64,000 bases of DNA, taken from assembly GCA_050693895.1 (NCBI GenBank), contig JBOGWS010000080.1, positions 62,001 to 126,000 on the forward strand, given 5' to 3'. A program made the translations under genes and the position numbers. The notes beneath the pieces are model-generated. The model ran no database searches, was not told the DNA's origin, and saw nothing but the letters and a program-made list of their open reading frames with translations. Source of the DNA: WHSV01 sp050693895 (GTDB taxonomy: Bacteria > Actinomycetota > CADDZG01 > WHSQ01). Below, piece by piece: positions 25,301 through 33,560 of the stretch. Position 1 is the stretch's first letter. Every line of letters starts with the position of its first letter.

Positions 25301-25790
25301 CGTGAAGCTGGTTGCATCCGCGGTGGACGAGGCGAAGGGACTGCCCTGGCAGGAGGATCTCGAGGTTCGCATCGACCTCCCGCTCGAGGCCTACATCCCC
25401 CGGAAGTACATCGCCGATGAGAATCTTCGCCTCGAGGCGTACCGGCGCGTGGCCTCGGCGAAGGACCCCGAGGACATCGCCGAGGTACGTGAGGAGTTCA
25501 CAGACCGCTACGGAGGTCCACTGCCTCAGCCGGTAGAAGCTCTCTTCGAGGTCGCGGCCCTGCGCCGTCTGATGATCAACCACGGCATCACGGAGGCGGC
25601 AACCGTCGCTAGGATGCTTCGAATCAAACCAATAGAGCTCGAGGACTCGCGTGTAGTGCGTCTTCAGAGACTCTTGCCCGATGCACAGTGGCGCCCGGAA
25701 GGCGCGACTCTGCTGATCCCCGAACGCGATCTTCCACAGACTGGAGTAGTTGCGTGGGTAACAAAACTGATAGATCAGCTAGCCTCGTGA
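22374..25790 (+). CDS. mfd: transcription-repair coupling factor
   Basis: 1138-aa Mfd: recognises RNA polymerase stalled at DNA damage, removes it and recruits UvrA. In order: UvrB-like N-terminal modules (VERRGEFAVRGGILDIFSP), the RNA-polymerase interaction domain (DLVVHEVHGIGRYVGM), the superfamily-2 translocase with Walker A CGDVGYGKTE, Walker B as DEEQRFGVEQKEK, the TATPIPRTLEMAMSG motif and GRVGRAHERAYAY, then the C-terminal UvrA-masking domain. The start is GTG 22374. The stop is 2 bp before the parvulin gene. Confidence 0.97.
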   Translation: MASLAPLLDLLPDERVRALVGSGAPVTVPDAARPYLLAALARHLNKPVLAITARAEEAESVARDVQAFLGRDGADVFPGWEVLPGEPVSPSVETMGRRLQVLHKLRAGRAFVVVASAQGATQLVAPIRDDLEPITLATGREVALDEVTQRLVEMGYERNYIVERRGEFAVRGGILDIFSPAAERPIRAEFWGDEITSLRQFALASQRSLEELEGFEVGAARELVTDEATKRRARELMMGASSADQTVLSQLAEGVIEQGAERLLPRLVGDLKPLGSLFPDGSPAVILEPKRVRDRADEVIEQVEEWSRTQQIADRHYAPLDETLGLVESVLMMTAFRGTGGVAKLGERSPEQDEALGTQSLDIDTWTQAAGRPEMVVERLTALIKDGYRAVVAASLPDTAARLHDNFKQAGLEFTATDKAPAADSSPGGSVVVAELNRGFVLPWARLALVAESDLTGRRSGAARRRIQAKRRQISGPLELADGDLVVHEVHGIGRYVGMVDRDLLGVHREYLVLEYSNGDRLYVPSDQVDLISKYIGGEAPKINRLGSSDWGKTKSRVRRKAREIAQELVVLYAKRQAAKGHAFGPDTPWQRELEDSFPYEETPDQLRAIDEVKDDMETETPMDRLVCGDVGYGKTEIAVRAAFKVVAGGKQVAVLVPTTILAQQHHATISERFRNFPMRVEMLSRFLSPAEARKVVDDLASGKVDVVVGTHRLLQPDLKFGDLGLVIVDEEQRFGVEQKEKLKALRASVDVLTLTATPIPRTLEMAMSGIRDMSIVDTPPENRHPVMTYVGDYDEEVVVSAIRRELLRDGQVFYVHHRVQTINHIARRISSLIPEARIGVAHGQMNEHELERAMLEFGDAKTNVLVCTTIIESGLDIPTVNTMIVERADLLGLSQMYQLRGRVGRAHERAYAYLFWPPERALTEQAHERLKTISEHTGLGSGFRIAMRDLEIRGAGNLLGGEQHGHISEVGFDLYVKLVASAVDEAKGLPWQEDLEVRIDLPLEAYIPRKYIADENLRLEAYRRVASAKDPEDIAEVREEFTDRYGGPLPQPVEALFEVAALRRLMINHGITEAATVARMLRIKPIELEDSRVVRLQRLLPDAQWRPEGATLLIPERDLPQTGVVAWVTKLIDQLAS

Positions 25791-25792
25791 GC

Positions 25793-26863
25793 ATGAAAAC
25801 CAAACTCCTTGCCTTACTCGGCGCGGCCGCGGTTGCCTTAGCGGCATGTGGTGACGCCGAAATCACGGCGCCCGCAGCCGCCACCGTCGACGGCCAGAAG
25901 ATCACCGTGGACGAGGTCGAGCGGGAGCTTGCGAAGTTCGAGGACACCGCACAGTTCGAGGCATTGACGGCCGAAGAGGAAGCGGACAAGGTGCGTCGCC
26001 AGTTCCAGCAGGGCTACCTCTCGCAGATCATCCGACGCAACGTCATGCGCCCTCTGGCCGAGGAGCGTGGCCTCGAGGTCGGCCAGTCCGAGGTCGACGA
26101 GGCCTTGGAGGCCATCAAGGCCGACTTCCCCAGCGAGGAGGAGTTCGAGGCCGCGCTCGACCAGCAAGGGCTGAGCCCGGGCCAGCTTCCTGAGCTCGTG
26201 CGCGATCAGCTCACCGAGGAGGCGCTCCGCAAGGACATCCAGGCCGAGATCGAGCCGAGCGAAGACGACCTCCAGAGCTTCTATGACGAGAACATCGACC
26301 GCTACAACCAGACCAAGGCGAGCCACATCCTTCTCAAGAAGCGCGCTCAGGCCGAGGGCGTTGCATCACAGCTTCAAGGCGCAAAGGCGAGCCAGATCGA
26401 CGAGTTGTTCGCCGAGCAGGCAAGAAAGCTCTCGGAGGATCCCGGGTCGGGTAAGAAGGGCGGCGACCTTGGCTATTTCGGCGCCGGCCAGTTGGTGCCC
26501 GAGTTCGAGCAAGCGGCGGGAGAGCTCGAGATTGGAGAGGTCTCGGATCCCGTGCAGTCGGAGTTCGGCTTCCACATCATCCGTCTGACCGACCGGCGGC
26601 TGCAGCCCTTCGAGGAGGTGCGCGACCAGATCGCTCAGGAGCTAAGCGGGGCGGAGGCCGAGGAGGCGTTTCAGGAGTTGATCGTGCAGGCTTATGAGGA
26701 CGCGGACGTGCGCGTGAACTCTCGTTACGGCGAGTTGGATCCCGAGACCCAGCGGATCGCCGACGCCACCGCGGAGGACGTTCCGGGGGCCGAGGAACCC
26801 TCCGAGACACCACCGGCCGAGGAGGGCGAACAACCGCCGGCCACGCCGCCCGCCGACCAGTAG
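25793..26863 (+). CDS. SurA/PrsA-type peptidyl-prolyl isomerase lipoprotein
   Basis: 356-aa exported foldase. The signal peptide ends in LAACG (lipobox), so it is membrane-anchored. A SurA-like N-terminal chaperone segment (ATVDGQKITVDEVERELAK) is followed by a parvulin domain (KASHILLKKRAQAEGVASQL, SEDPGSGKKGGDLGYFGAG, QSEFGFHIIRLTDRR). A Pro/Glu-rich tail ends the protein. The ATG at 25793 was selected over the longer frame within mfd because it starts the signal peptide. Second exported prolyl isomerase in the window besides the FKBP lipoprotein. Confidence 0.93.
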   Translation: MKTKLLALLGAAAVALAACGDAEITAPAAATVDGQKITVDEVERELAKFEDTAQFEALTAEEEADKVRRQFQQGYLSQIIRRNVMRPLAEERGLEVGQSEVDEALEAIKADFPSEEEFEAALDQQGLSPGQLPELVRDQLTEEALRKDIQAEIEPSEDDLQSFYDENIDRYNQTKASHILLKKRAQAEGVASQLQGAKASQIDELFAEQARKLSEDPGSGKKGGDLGYFGAGQLVPEFEQAAGELEIGEVSDPVQSEFGFHIIRLTDRRLQPFEEVRDQIAQELSGAEAEEAFQELIVQAYEDADVRVNSRYGELDPETQRIADATAEDVPGAEEPSETPPAEEGEQPPATPPADQ

Positions 26864-26874
26864 CAGACCCCCGG

Positions 26875-27630
26875 ATGCCGCTTCTCGTTGTTCCACTGGC
26901 CGCCGAGCAAGTCGGCGCGCTGACCCTGGACGAGCTGGACCGTCTCACCTCGTGCGAGAGAGTGCTGTTCGAGAATCCGACCCACCCCCTGCTCGCGCGG
27001 CTGAGGGATCTCGGAGTGGAGGCCGGAGCCTTCGACGACGAACCCGACGCGAACCGGCATGGCTGGGCGCTGGTTGCCGATCCTCGCTCGGTCCGCGTGA
27101 TCGACCTCGCGCGCTCGGGGGCCGAAGTGACATCGCAGGTCGCGACTCCACCGGACTCGCTCACGGCGGCGCACGGCGCGCACGTTCTGCGAAAGGCCGC
27201 GGCCTCGCTGAGCAACACGGTGCTCGTCATGTCCCGGCTGCGGAGCGACGACGGTTGCCCCTGGGACCGGGAACAGACGCACGAGTCACTCAAGGTTCAC
27301 CTCCTCGAGGAGGCGCACGAGGTCATCGAGGCGATCGACACCGGGAAGACGGGGGCGGAGCTCGAGGAGGAACTGGGCGACCTGCTCCTCCAGGTTCTGT
27401 TCCACGCCAGGCTCGCCGACCAGGACGGTCGCTTCGACATCTCGTCGGTGGCGGACGGCCTGGTTGCCAAGCTAGTGCGGCGCCACCCGCACGTCTTCGG
27501 CGATGCTGTGGTGGACACCTCCGGCGAGGTCCTCGCCAACTGGGAACGCATCAAGCGAGAAGAGAAGCGAAGCAGGTTTCTGAGCGCGGGAGCTCCCGCA
27601 GAGCGGGCTCGGGGGGACATGGAAGAGTGA
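26875..27630 (+). CDS. mazG: MazG nucleoside triphosphate pyrophosphohydrolase
   Basis: 251-aa house-cleaning NTP pyrophosphatase. The C-terminal half has the MazG start CPWDREQTHESLK (CPWD at 128-131), then the metal-binding EExxE (Glu145, Glu146, Glu149) and the second helix ExxD (Glu166, Asp169). The N-terminal ~115 residues (LLVVPLAAEQVGALTLDELD) resemble the eroded methylase-like domain usual in actinobacterial MazG and comparable to the full domain of YabN in Bacillus. Start ATG 26875, 11 bp after the parvulin gene. Confidence 0.93.
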   Translation: MPLLVVPLAAEQVGALTLDELDRLTSCERVLFENPTHPLLARLRDLGVEAGAFDDEPDANRHGWALVADPRSVRVIDLARSGAEVTSQVATPPDSLTAAHGAHVLRKAAASLSNTVLVMSRLRSDDGCPWDREQTHESLKVHLLEEAHEVIEAIDTGKTGAELEEELGDLLLQVLFHARLADQDGRFDISSVADGLVAKLVRRHPHVFGDAVVDTSGEVLANWERIKREEKRSRFLSAGAPAERARGDMEE

Positions 27631-27654
27631 AGATGCGGACTTCCGCTGTGACTC

Positions 27655-27680
27655 CTGTTATAAGTGTTGCTTAACGTTAA
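27655..27680 (+). promoter_or_regulatory. putative promoter/operator upstream of eno
   Basis: The 79-bp gap before eno contains a TATAAG box (27658-27663) and a perfect 10-bp palindrome TTAACGTTAA at 27671-27680. A+T content is locally high. Together these suggest that eno has its own promoter, possibly with a repressor site. No -35 box is convincing. Confidence 0.35.
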
Positions 27681-27709
27681 ACAAGAGGTTCAGGTCTGGA
27701 GCGTCATTT

Positions 27710-28993
27710 TTGAGCGAGATCATTCACGTCGCCGGAAGAGAGATCCTCGACTCACGGGGCAATCCGACGGTCGAGGCCGAGATCCAGCTCGACTCGGGGG
27801 CGCGGGGACGAGCGGCGGTGCCCTCGGGAGCATCGACCGGTGCGGGCGAGGCCCTCGAGCTGCGCGACGGCGGCGATCGGTACTCGGGCAAGGGCGTTCG
27901 GGACGCCATCGACAACATCCACAACGTCATCGCGCCGGTCATCCTCGGCGCCGATGCTCTCGACCAGCGCGGGCTCGATCAGACGATGATCGATCTCGAC
28001 GGCACCGACAACAAGTCCAAGTTGGGCGCCAACGCAATGCTCGGCGTCTCTCTTGCCGCAGCTCAGGCCGCGGCGGCCGAGCTGGAGATGCCTCTGTGGC
28101 GCTACCTCGGTGGACCCGACTCGCACGTTCTACCGGTGCCGATGTTGAACGTTCTTAACGGAGGCGCTCACGCGGACAACTCAGTCGATTTTCAGGAGTT
28201 TATGTTCGCGCCCATCGGCGCGGCGAGCTTTGCCGAGGCTCTCGAGTGGGGAGCGCGCTGCTACCACAGCCTTAAGAAGGTGCTCGAAGAACGAGAGCTC
28301 GCAACCGGTGTCGGTGACGAAGGCGGCTTCGCCCCAAACCTGAGCTCCAATGTCGAGGCCGTCGAGCTTCTGCTCGAAGCGATCGAACTAGCGAACCTCG
28401 AACCCGGGCGCGACGTCGCCCTTGCTATCGATCCCGCGACGAGTGAGATCTACTCCAACGGCTCCTACTCGCTCGCGTCCGAGCAGCGGACGTTGTCGAG
28501 TGGCGAGATGGTGGAGTTCTGGGCCGAGTGGGTCGACAGATACCCCATCGTCTCCATCGAGGACGGCTTGGCCGAGGACGACTGGGGCGGCTGGAAGGCG
28601 CTCACCGAGGCCCTCGCAGACCGTGTGCAACTGACAGGTGACGACCTCTTCGTGACCAACAGGGATGTCTTGCAGCGCGGCATCGATTCCGGGGTTGCCA
28701 ACTCGATTCTGATCAAGCTCAACCAGATCGGAACGCTCAGCGAGACACTCGAGTGCGTGCGAACGGCCCACCGGGCCGCCTACACCACCATGATCAGCCA
28801 CCGCAGCGGCGAGACCGAGGATGCGACGGTTGCCGATGTCGCGGTGGCGACGAATGCGGGTCAGATCAAGGCCGGGGCGCCCGCACGAGGAGAGCGTACC
28901 GCCAAGTACAACCAGTTGCTTCGTATCGAGGAGGCGCTGGGAGATAGCGCCCGCTATCCAGGAGCGAGCGCCTTTCCGAGGTTCGATTCGTGA
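27710..28993 (+). CDS. eno: enolase
   Basis: Phosphopyruvate hydratase of glycolysis, 427 aa. Seen are REILDSRGNPTVEAE at the start, SGASTGAGEALELRDG, the metal-ligand stretches VGDEGGFAPNLSSN, YPIVSIEDGLAEDDW and QLTGDDLFVTN, the catalytic Lys in ILIKLNQIGTLSE, and the C-terminal SHRSGETEDATVADVAVAT. The start is TTG at 27710, with an AGGTCTGGAG element upstream. The stop overlaps the GTG of the next gene (GTGA). Eno followed by a FtsB/DivIC protein is a standard Gram-positive order. Confidence 0.97.
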   Translation: MSEIIHVAGREILDSRGNPTVEAEIQLDSGARGRAAVPSGASTGAGEALELRDGGDRYSGKGVRDAIDNIHNVIAPVILGADALDQRGLDQTMIDLDGTDNKSKLGANAMLGVSLAAAQAAAAELEMPLWRYLGGPDSHVLPVPMLNVLNGGAHADNSVDFQEFMFAPIGAASFAEALEWGARCYHSLKKVLEERELATGVGDEGGFAPNLSSNVEAVELLLEAIELANLEPGRDVALAIDPATSEIYSNGSYSLASEQRTLSSGEMVEFWAEWVDRYPIVSIEDGLAEDDWGGWKALTEALADRVQLTGDDLFVTNRDVLQRGIDSGVANSILIKLNQIGTLSETLECVRTAHRAAYTTMISHRSGETEDATVADVAVATNAGQIKAGAPARGERTAKYNQLLRIEEALGDSARYPGASAFPRFDS

Positions 28994-29529
28994 GCGGCCA
29001 CAGAAAGACCGCCGCGGCCCGAAAGAAGAGGCCGTCGCCCGGCCGCGCCGGAAAGCCGAGCGCGACCCGTCGCAAGCAGCAGGCACCGCGAAGGAGGCCC
29101 AGCGCAAGCCGCAGGAGACCGCCGCCCCCCGCTCGCACCAGGCAGCCGCGTCGACTGGGGGTTCTGCCGCAGGTCATTGCGCTTGTCCTCGTGCTCGGCC
29201 TTGCGGGGGCCATGGCCATACAGCCCACGCGCCAGCTCTTCGCGCAGCGCGACCGCATCTCCGATATGTCGGGGGACCTCAACTCCATCACCGAGTCCAA
29301 CAGGGAGTTGAACGACCGCGTTGACAGATTGAACGACCCGGACTACCTCGAGCAGATCGCACGCGACAGTGGCTTCGCGCGTCCGGGAGAAACCGTTTAC
29401 AACGTGGTGCCCCCCTCTCGCAAGGAGATGAAAGAGCAAGCCAAACGCAAGGCATCTCAGAGCGAACCGGCCCCCGAGCCAGAGCCGAGCTTCATGGAGC
29501 GTTTCATGAACTTCGTGGGGCTCGGATAG
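28990..29529 (+). CDS. FtsB/DivIC-family septum formation initiator
   Basis: 179-aa bitopic cell-division protein. A long basic, Pro/Arg-rich cytoplasmic N-terminus (residues 1-55) precedes one membrane helix (57-77, GVLPQVIALVLVLGLAGAMA). A short coiled coil (82-114) and the hallmark DPDYLEQIARDSGFARPGE follow, then an acidic linker and an amphipathic C-terminus. It would form the FtsQ-FtsL-FtsB-like subcomplex. GTG at 28990 overlaps the eno stop. The basic tail is long for the family. Confidence 0.9.
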   Translation: MSGHRKTAAARKKRPSPGRAGKPSATRRKQQAPRRRPSASRRRPPPPARTRQPRRLGVLPQVIALVLVLGLAGAMAIQPTRQLFAQRDRISDMSGDLNSITESNRELNDRVDRLNDPDYLEQIARDSGFARPGETVYNVVPPSRKEMKEQAKRKASQSEPAPEPEPSFMERFMNFVGLG

Positions 29530-29562
29530 AGCGCCCTCCAGGCGGACCACTAAGCTTGGTAC

Positions 29563-30057
29563 ATGAGCGTCGTTTGGAGCGAGGACGCGTCCGCCACCGA
29601 CCGGGCGCTGATCGAGGAACAACTCGGCCGACCGTTGCGAGGCACTTGGCGCGTGGCGCGCCGCTGCCATCTCGGTGTCCCCATGGTCGTGGAGACCCAC
29701 CCTCGTCTCGAGGACGGAACTCCGTTTCCGACGCTCTTCTGGCTCACGTGCCCTCTCTTGGTCAAGAGGGCCAGCCACCTCGAGGCCGAGGGATTCATGA
29801 GCGTCCTCACTCAGAGACTCACGACCGATAGCGCGTTCGCTGCGAGGCAGCAGTCGGCCGTCGACCGCTACGTAAGTCGCCGAAACGAGCTCGCGCCGAC
29901 CGAGGGCCCCCAGCCGGGTGGAGGCGCAGACCGAGTCAAATGCCTGCACGCTCACGTCGCGCACGAGCTCGCCGACGCTCCGAATCCCGTGGGTGCGGCG
30001 ACACTCGCCCAGACGGGGTGGCCCGACTGCAGGCTTCCCTGCGTGGGTCACCTCTAG
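29563..30057 (+). CDS. DUF501 family protein
   Basis: 164-aa protein of the DUF501 family, almost always found between the ftsB-like gene and ppx in actinobacteria. Motifs include DRALIEEQLGRPLRG, the RCHLGVPMVVETHPRLEDGT stretch, FPTLFWLTCPLLVKRAS and the C-terminal RVKCLHAHVAHELAD. The last motif with Cys and two His could bind a metal. Function is unknown. ATG at 29563. Confidence 0.9.
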   Translation: MSVVWSEDASATDRALIEEQLGRPLRGTWRVARRCHLGVPMVVETHPRLEDGTPFPTLFWLTCPLLVKRASHLEAEGFMSVLTQRLTTDSAFAARQQSAVDRYVSRRNELAPTEGPQPGGGADRVKCLHAHVAHELADAPNPVGAATLAQTGWPDCRLPCVGHL

Positions 30058-30068
30058 GTGTCCCGCTA

Positions 30069-30977
30069 GTGCGCGTCGCCGCCATCGATGTCGGGACGAA
30101 TTCCACCAGGCTTTTGGTCGCCGAGGGTTGGGGAGGCGATTTCCGTCCTCTCGACCGACGCATGATCGTCACCCGTCTGGGGGAGGGGGTCGACCGGAAC
30201 CGGGCGCTGGCCCACGATGCTCTCGAGCGCACGCTTCTCACCGTGGCCGAATACGCCGCGACGTGCGGTGAGTACGGTGTCGAGAGAATGCGAGTCACCG
30301 GAACCTCCGCGGTGCGCGACGCGAGGAACCGCGACGAGTTCTTCGACGGCATCGAGAAGCTCACCGGCCGGGCCCCCGAGATGCTTTCCGGAGAGACAGA
30401 GGCGCGCACGACCTTTCTGGGAGCCCTGAGCGATCTCGACCGTGGCTTACCGGCCCTGGTCGTTGATATCGGCGGAGGCTCGACGGAACTCGTCTGCGGA
30501 ACCGATGAACCGGAGCGACTCGCGTCTCTCGACATAGGTTGCGTTCGCCTTTTCGAGAAGCACCTTCACTCCGACCCTCCTTCGTCACAGGAGTTGGAGG
30601 CCCTGCGAGCCGAGATTCGCGGCGCGCTCGGCGGCGCAAGGAAGCAACTCGATCCACCCCCCGGGGCGCGACTTATAGGCGTTGCGGGAACGGTCACACA
30701 ACTCGCACAGCTGAAGACCGGACTTGCTGTTTACGACCCGGACATCACCCACCACATGGTGTTGTCCCACGGCGACGTCCGACGGTTGGTCCGGCGACTC
30801 GAATCGCTCTCTCTAAGCCAGCGGCGGCGAGTGAAGGGCCTCGAGCCGGGACGCGCGGATGTCATCGTGGCGGGTGGAGAACTACTCGTCGCGGTGATGG
30901 AGACCTTCGACAGCGCCGAGGTGCTCGTGTCCGAGAAGGACATCCTCGATGGACTTGTCATCGAGCTTCTTCGGTAG
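30069..30977 (+). CDS. Ppx/GppA phosphatase
   Basis: 302-aa member of the exopolyphosphatase/(p)ppGpp phosphatase family of the ASKHA fold. The phosphate-binding loops are VAAIDVGTNSTRLLVAEG at the N-terminus and VVDIGGGSTELVCG; IGVAGTVTQLAQL follows. At ~300 residues it is the short, single-domain type, like the M. tuberculosis Ppx proteins. The frame is open upstream within DUF501; GTG 30069 starts directly before the ATPase motif. Polyphosphate versus pppGpp as the main substrate is not distinguishable here. Confidence 0.88.
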   Translation: MRVAAIDVGTNSTRLLVAEGWGGDFRPLDRRMIVTRLGEGVDRNRALAHDALERTLLTVAEYAATCGEYGVERMRVTGTSAVRDARNRDEFFDGIEKLTGRAPEMLSGETEARTTFLGALSDLDRGLPALVVDIGGGSTELVCGTDEPERLASLDIGCVRLFEKHLHSDPPSSQELEALRAEIRGALGGARKQLDPPPGARLIGVAGTVTQLAQLKTGLAVYDPDITHHMVLSHGDVRRLVRRLESLSLSQRRRVKGLEPGRADVIVAGGELLVAVMETFDSAEVLVSEKDILDGLVIELLR

Positions 30978-31023
30978 CTCGAGGGCCACTTCCGGTCGCC
31001 CCGCGGCGCGATAGCCTCCCTGG

Positions 31024-32955
31024 ATGAGCGATTTCATCTGGGAACCCACACCTGAGTACATCGAGAATGCAAACGTCACGCGTCTGATGCAGAAACATGG
31101 AATCGATGACTTCCACGATCTCGTAAAGCGATCCCAGGAGGACATCGAGTGGTTCTGGAGCGCTGCGGTCGAGGACCTGGGGATCGACTTCTTCAAACCG
31201 TTCGACCAGCTCCTCGACGTCTCGGCCGGCCTCCAATGGCCCAAGTGGTTCACCGGAGGAACGGTGAATCTCACCTACAACTGCGTCGACCGCCACGGTG
31301 CATCCGAGCTTGCAGGCAACAACGCACTCGTCTGGGAGGGCGAGGACGGAGAGGTCCGCAACCTGACCTACGCGGAGTTGACGAACGAGGTCAACAAGGT
31401 TGCAAACGGCCTTGTGGCTGCCGGCATCGGACAAGGGGACGCCGTCGGCGTTTACATGCCCATGGTTCTCGAGGCCGTGATCGCTCTCTACGCAGTAGCG
31501 AAGATCGGGGCCATCTACATGCCGATCTTTTCGGGATTCGGCGCGCCTGCGGTTGCGACTCGGTTAAACGACGCGCAGGCGAAGGCGCTCATCACGGCAG
31601 ACGGCTTCTACCGGCGGGGCTCGAAGGTCGACATGAAGTCGGTGGCGGATCTGGCGGTCAAGGAGTCGCCCTCGGTCGATCACGTCTTCGTGTTTGTGCG
31701 CTTCGGCGAGGTGACGCTAGGACCAAAGGACCGGCTTTGGGACGAGGCCTTCGGTTCGGCCTCGGCCGAGTTGGCGGCTCCGCATCTCGACCCGGAGACA
31801 CCTTTCATGATCGCCTACACGTCCGGAACGACGGGGCGGCCAAAGGGCAGCGTTCACGTTCACGGAGGCTTTCTCGTGAAGATCGCGGAGGAGGTCGCCT
31901 ATCAGCTCGACGTTCGGCCGGGGCACGTTCTCTACTGGGTGACCGACATGGGCTGGATCATGGGGCCGCTCGAAATAGTGGGTGGTCACGCCGCGGGGGC
32001 CACGGTCTTCATGTATGAGGGGGCCCCGAACTATCCGGACGTGGATCGGCTGTGGGCGATGGTCGAGCGTCACCGAATCAACGCGCTGGGCGTTTCGCCG
32101 ACGCTTGTGCGCGCTCTGATGCCTGGTGGTGATGACATGGTGAAGAAGCACGATCTCTCGAGCCTGCGACTTCTCGCCTCGACGGGCGAGCCGTGGAACC
32201 CGGAGCCCTACCGATGGTTTCACGAGATCGTCGGTGGTGGTCGCCTTCCCATCATCAATCTTTCGGGTGGAACCGAGGTTGGCGCTTGCTTCCTCGGACA
32301 ATCGCCGGTCATTCCGACCAAGGTCTGCTCGCTGGGAACGCCGTCGTTGGGAATGAACGTCGACGTTTACGGACCGGACGGCACTTCTGTGCGGGGGGTG
32401 GTGGGCGAGCTCGTGTGCACCAAGCCTTGGCCCTCACAGACGCGGGGCTTTTGGAACGCTTCCAAGCGCTATCTCGAGACGTACTGGTCGCGCTTCGACG
32501 GCGTTTGGGTGCACGGGGATTGGGCGTCCATCGACTCTGACGGTTACTGGTTCCTTCACGGTCGAAGCGACGACACGCTGAACATCGCAGGGAAGCGGAT
32601 CGGGCCGGCCGAGTTCGAATCCGCGGCGGTAGATCATCCCGCCGTCATCGAATGCGCGGCCGTGGGTGTGCCCGACGAGATCAAGGGCACGGCGGTGTGG
32701 TGCTTCTGCATTCTTCGCCCGGAGATCGAGGCTACCGATGAACTGCGGATGGAGGTCAAGCAAGCCATCGTGGACGAACTCGGAAAGGCGTTCAGTCCGT
32801 CGCAGATTCGCTTTGTGACCGAACTTCCGAAGACGCGCTCGGCGAAGATACTGCGGCGCGCGATCAAGGCGAAGGTCGTCGGTGAGGACCCGGGCGATCT
32901 GAGCTCTCTCGAGAATCCCAGCGCACTCGAGGCGATCGAGAAGTCTCTGCCGTGA
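31024..32955 (+). CDS. acs: AMP-forming acetyl-CoA synthetase family protein
   Basis: 643-aa adenylate-forming enzyme converting acetate (or a close short-chain acid) to acyl-CoA. WFTGGTVNLTYNCVDRH, YTSGTTGRPKG at residues 265-275, GEPWNPEPYRWFHE and WVHGDWASIDSDGYWFLHGR match the Acs family. The acetylatable C-terminal Lys is Lys608 in PKTRSAKILRR, where the usual Gly before the Lys is Ala. Ending with GTGA overlap, it is coupled to the phosphomutase gene. Acetate is the most likely substrate, though propionate cannot be excluded. It contains a TTA leucine codon at 31564. Confidence 0.88.
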   Translation: MSDFIWEPTPEYIENANVTRLMQKHGIDDFHDLVKRSQEDIEWFWSAAVEDLGIDFFKPFDQLLDVSAGLQWPKWFTGGTVNLTYNCVDRHGASELAGNNALVWEGEDGEVRNLTYAELTNEVNKVANGLVAAGIGQGDAVGVYMPMVLEAVIALYAVAKIGAIYMPIFSGFGAPAVATRLNDAQAKALITADGFYRRGSKVDMKSVADLAVKESPSVDHVFVFVRFGEVTLGPKDRLWDEAFGSASAELAAPHLDPETPFMIAYTSGTTGRPKGSVHVHGGFLVKIAEEVAYQLDVRPGHVLYWVTDMGWIMGPLEIVGGHAAGATVFMYEGAPNYPDVDRLWAMVERHRINALGVSPTLVRALMPGGDDMVKKHDLSSLRLLASTGEPWNPEPYRWFHEIVGGGRLPIINLSGGTEVGACFLGQSPVIPTKVCSLGTPSLGMNVDVYGPDGTSVRGVVGELVCTKPWPSQTRGFWNASKRYLETYWSRFDGVWVHGDWASIDSDGYWFLHGRSDDTLNIAGKRIGPAEFESAAVDHPAVIECAAVGVPDEIKGTAVWCFCILRPEIEATDELRMEVKQAIVDELGKAFSPSQIRFVTELPKTRSAKILRRAIKAKVVGEDPGDLSSLENPSALEAIEKSLP

Positions 32956-33560
32956 CGATTTTCTATCTCGTGCGTCACGGTGTGACCTCGCATACCGGGC
33001 ACCGACTAAGCGGACGCATGCCCGACATTCATCTGAGTGACGCCGGGATCGCCGAGGCCGAAGTCGCTGCGACCAGCCTCGCCAAGGTGCGATTGAAGTC
33101 GATCTATTCCAGCCCCATCGACAGGTGCATCGAGACGGCGAGGACCATCGCCCACAAGCACCATCTTGTTGTACGAACCCGAAAGGACCTCACGGAGGTC
33201 GAGTACGGCACCTGGACGAACAAATCGCTGAAGACGGTGGCCCGTACCAAGCTCTGGTCGAGCGTTCAGAAATGGCCGTCGGGAACACGCTTTCCCGGGG
33301 GTGAATCGTTCGTCGAGATCCAAAGCAGGGGCGTTGCGGTCCTCGAAGACCTGCGCATTCGGCACCCCAAGGACCGCATCTGTGTCGTGAGTCACGGGGA
33401 TGTCATCCGGCTGGTGTTGGCCCACTACCTGGGGATTCACCTCGATCTCTTTCAGCGAATTCTGGTGACCCCAGCATCGATTAGCGTCTTGTCTGTAACC
33501 GACTCCGGCCCCACGGTTCTTACGCTGAACGCTCCGCCCGGGTCGCCTTTGGGAGGATGA
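32952..33560 (+). CDS. MSMEG_4193-family phosphomutase (histidine phosphatase superfamily)
   Basis: 202 aa. The catalytic phosphohistidine motif FYLVRHGVTSHTGHRLSGR is at the start. IYSSPIDRCIETARTIA, VEYGTWTNKSLK and the second His in CVVSHGDVIRLV complete the active site. This subfamily always precedes DUF3090 and SCO1664 in actinobacteria, often with the mycothiol ligase mshC next. Substrate is not established. GTG at 32952 overlaps the acs stop and its own stop overlaps the DUF3090 start. Confidence 0.9.
   Translation: MTIFYLVRHGVTSHTGHRLSGRMPDIHLSDAGIAEAEVAATSLAKVRLKSIYSSPIDRCIETARTIAHKHHLVVRTRKDLTEVEYGTWTNKSLKTVARTKLWSSVQKWPSGTRFPGGESFVEIQSRGVAVLEDLRIRHPKDRICVVSHGDVIRLVLAHYLGIHLDLFQRILVTPASISVLSVTDSGPTVLTLNAPPGSPLGG

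Noticed and set aside
26875..27220. Loss of a methylase domain as an oddity of MazG
   Set aside because: The eroded N-terminal region is usual in actinobacterial MazG, so it was noted in the annotation but not reported as a finding.
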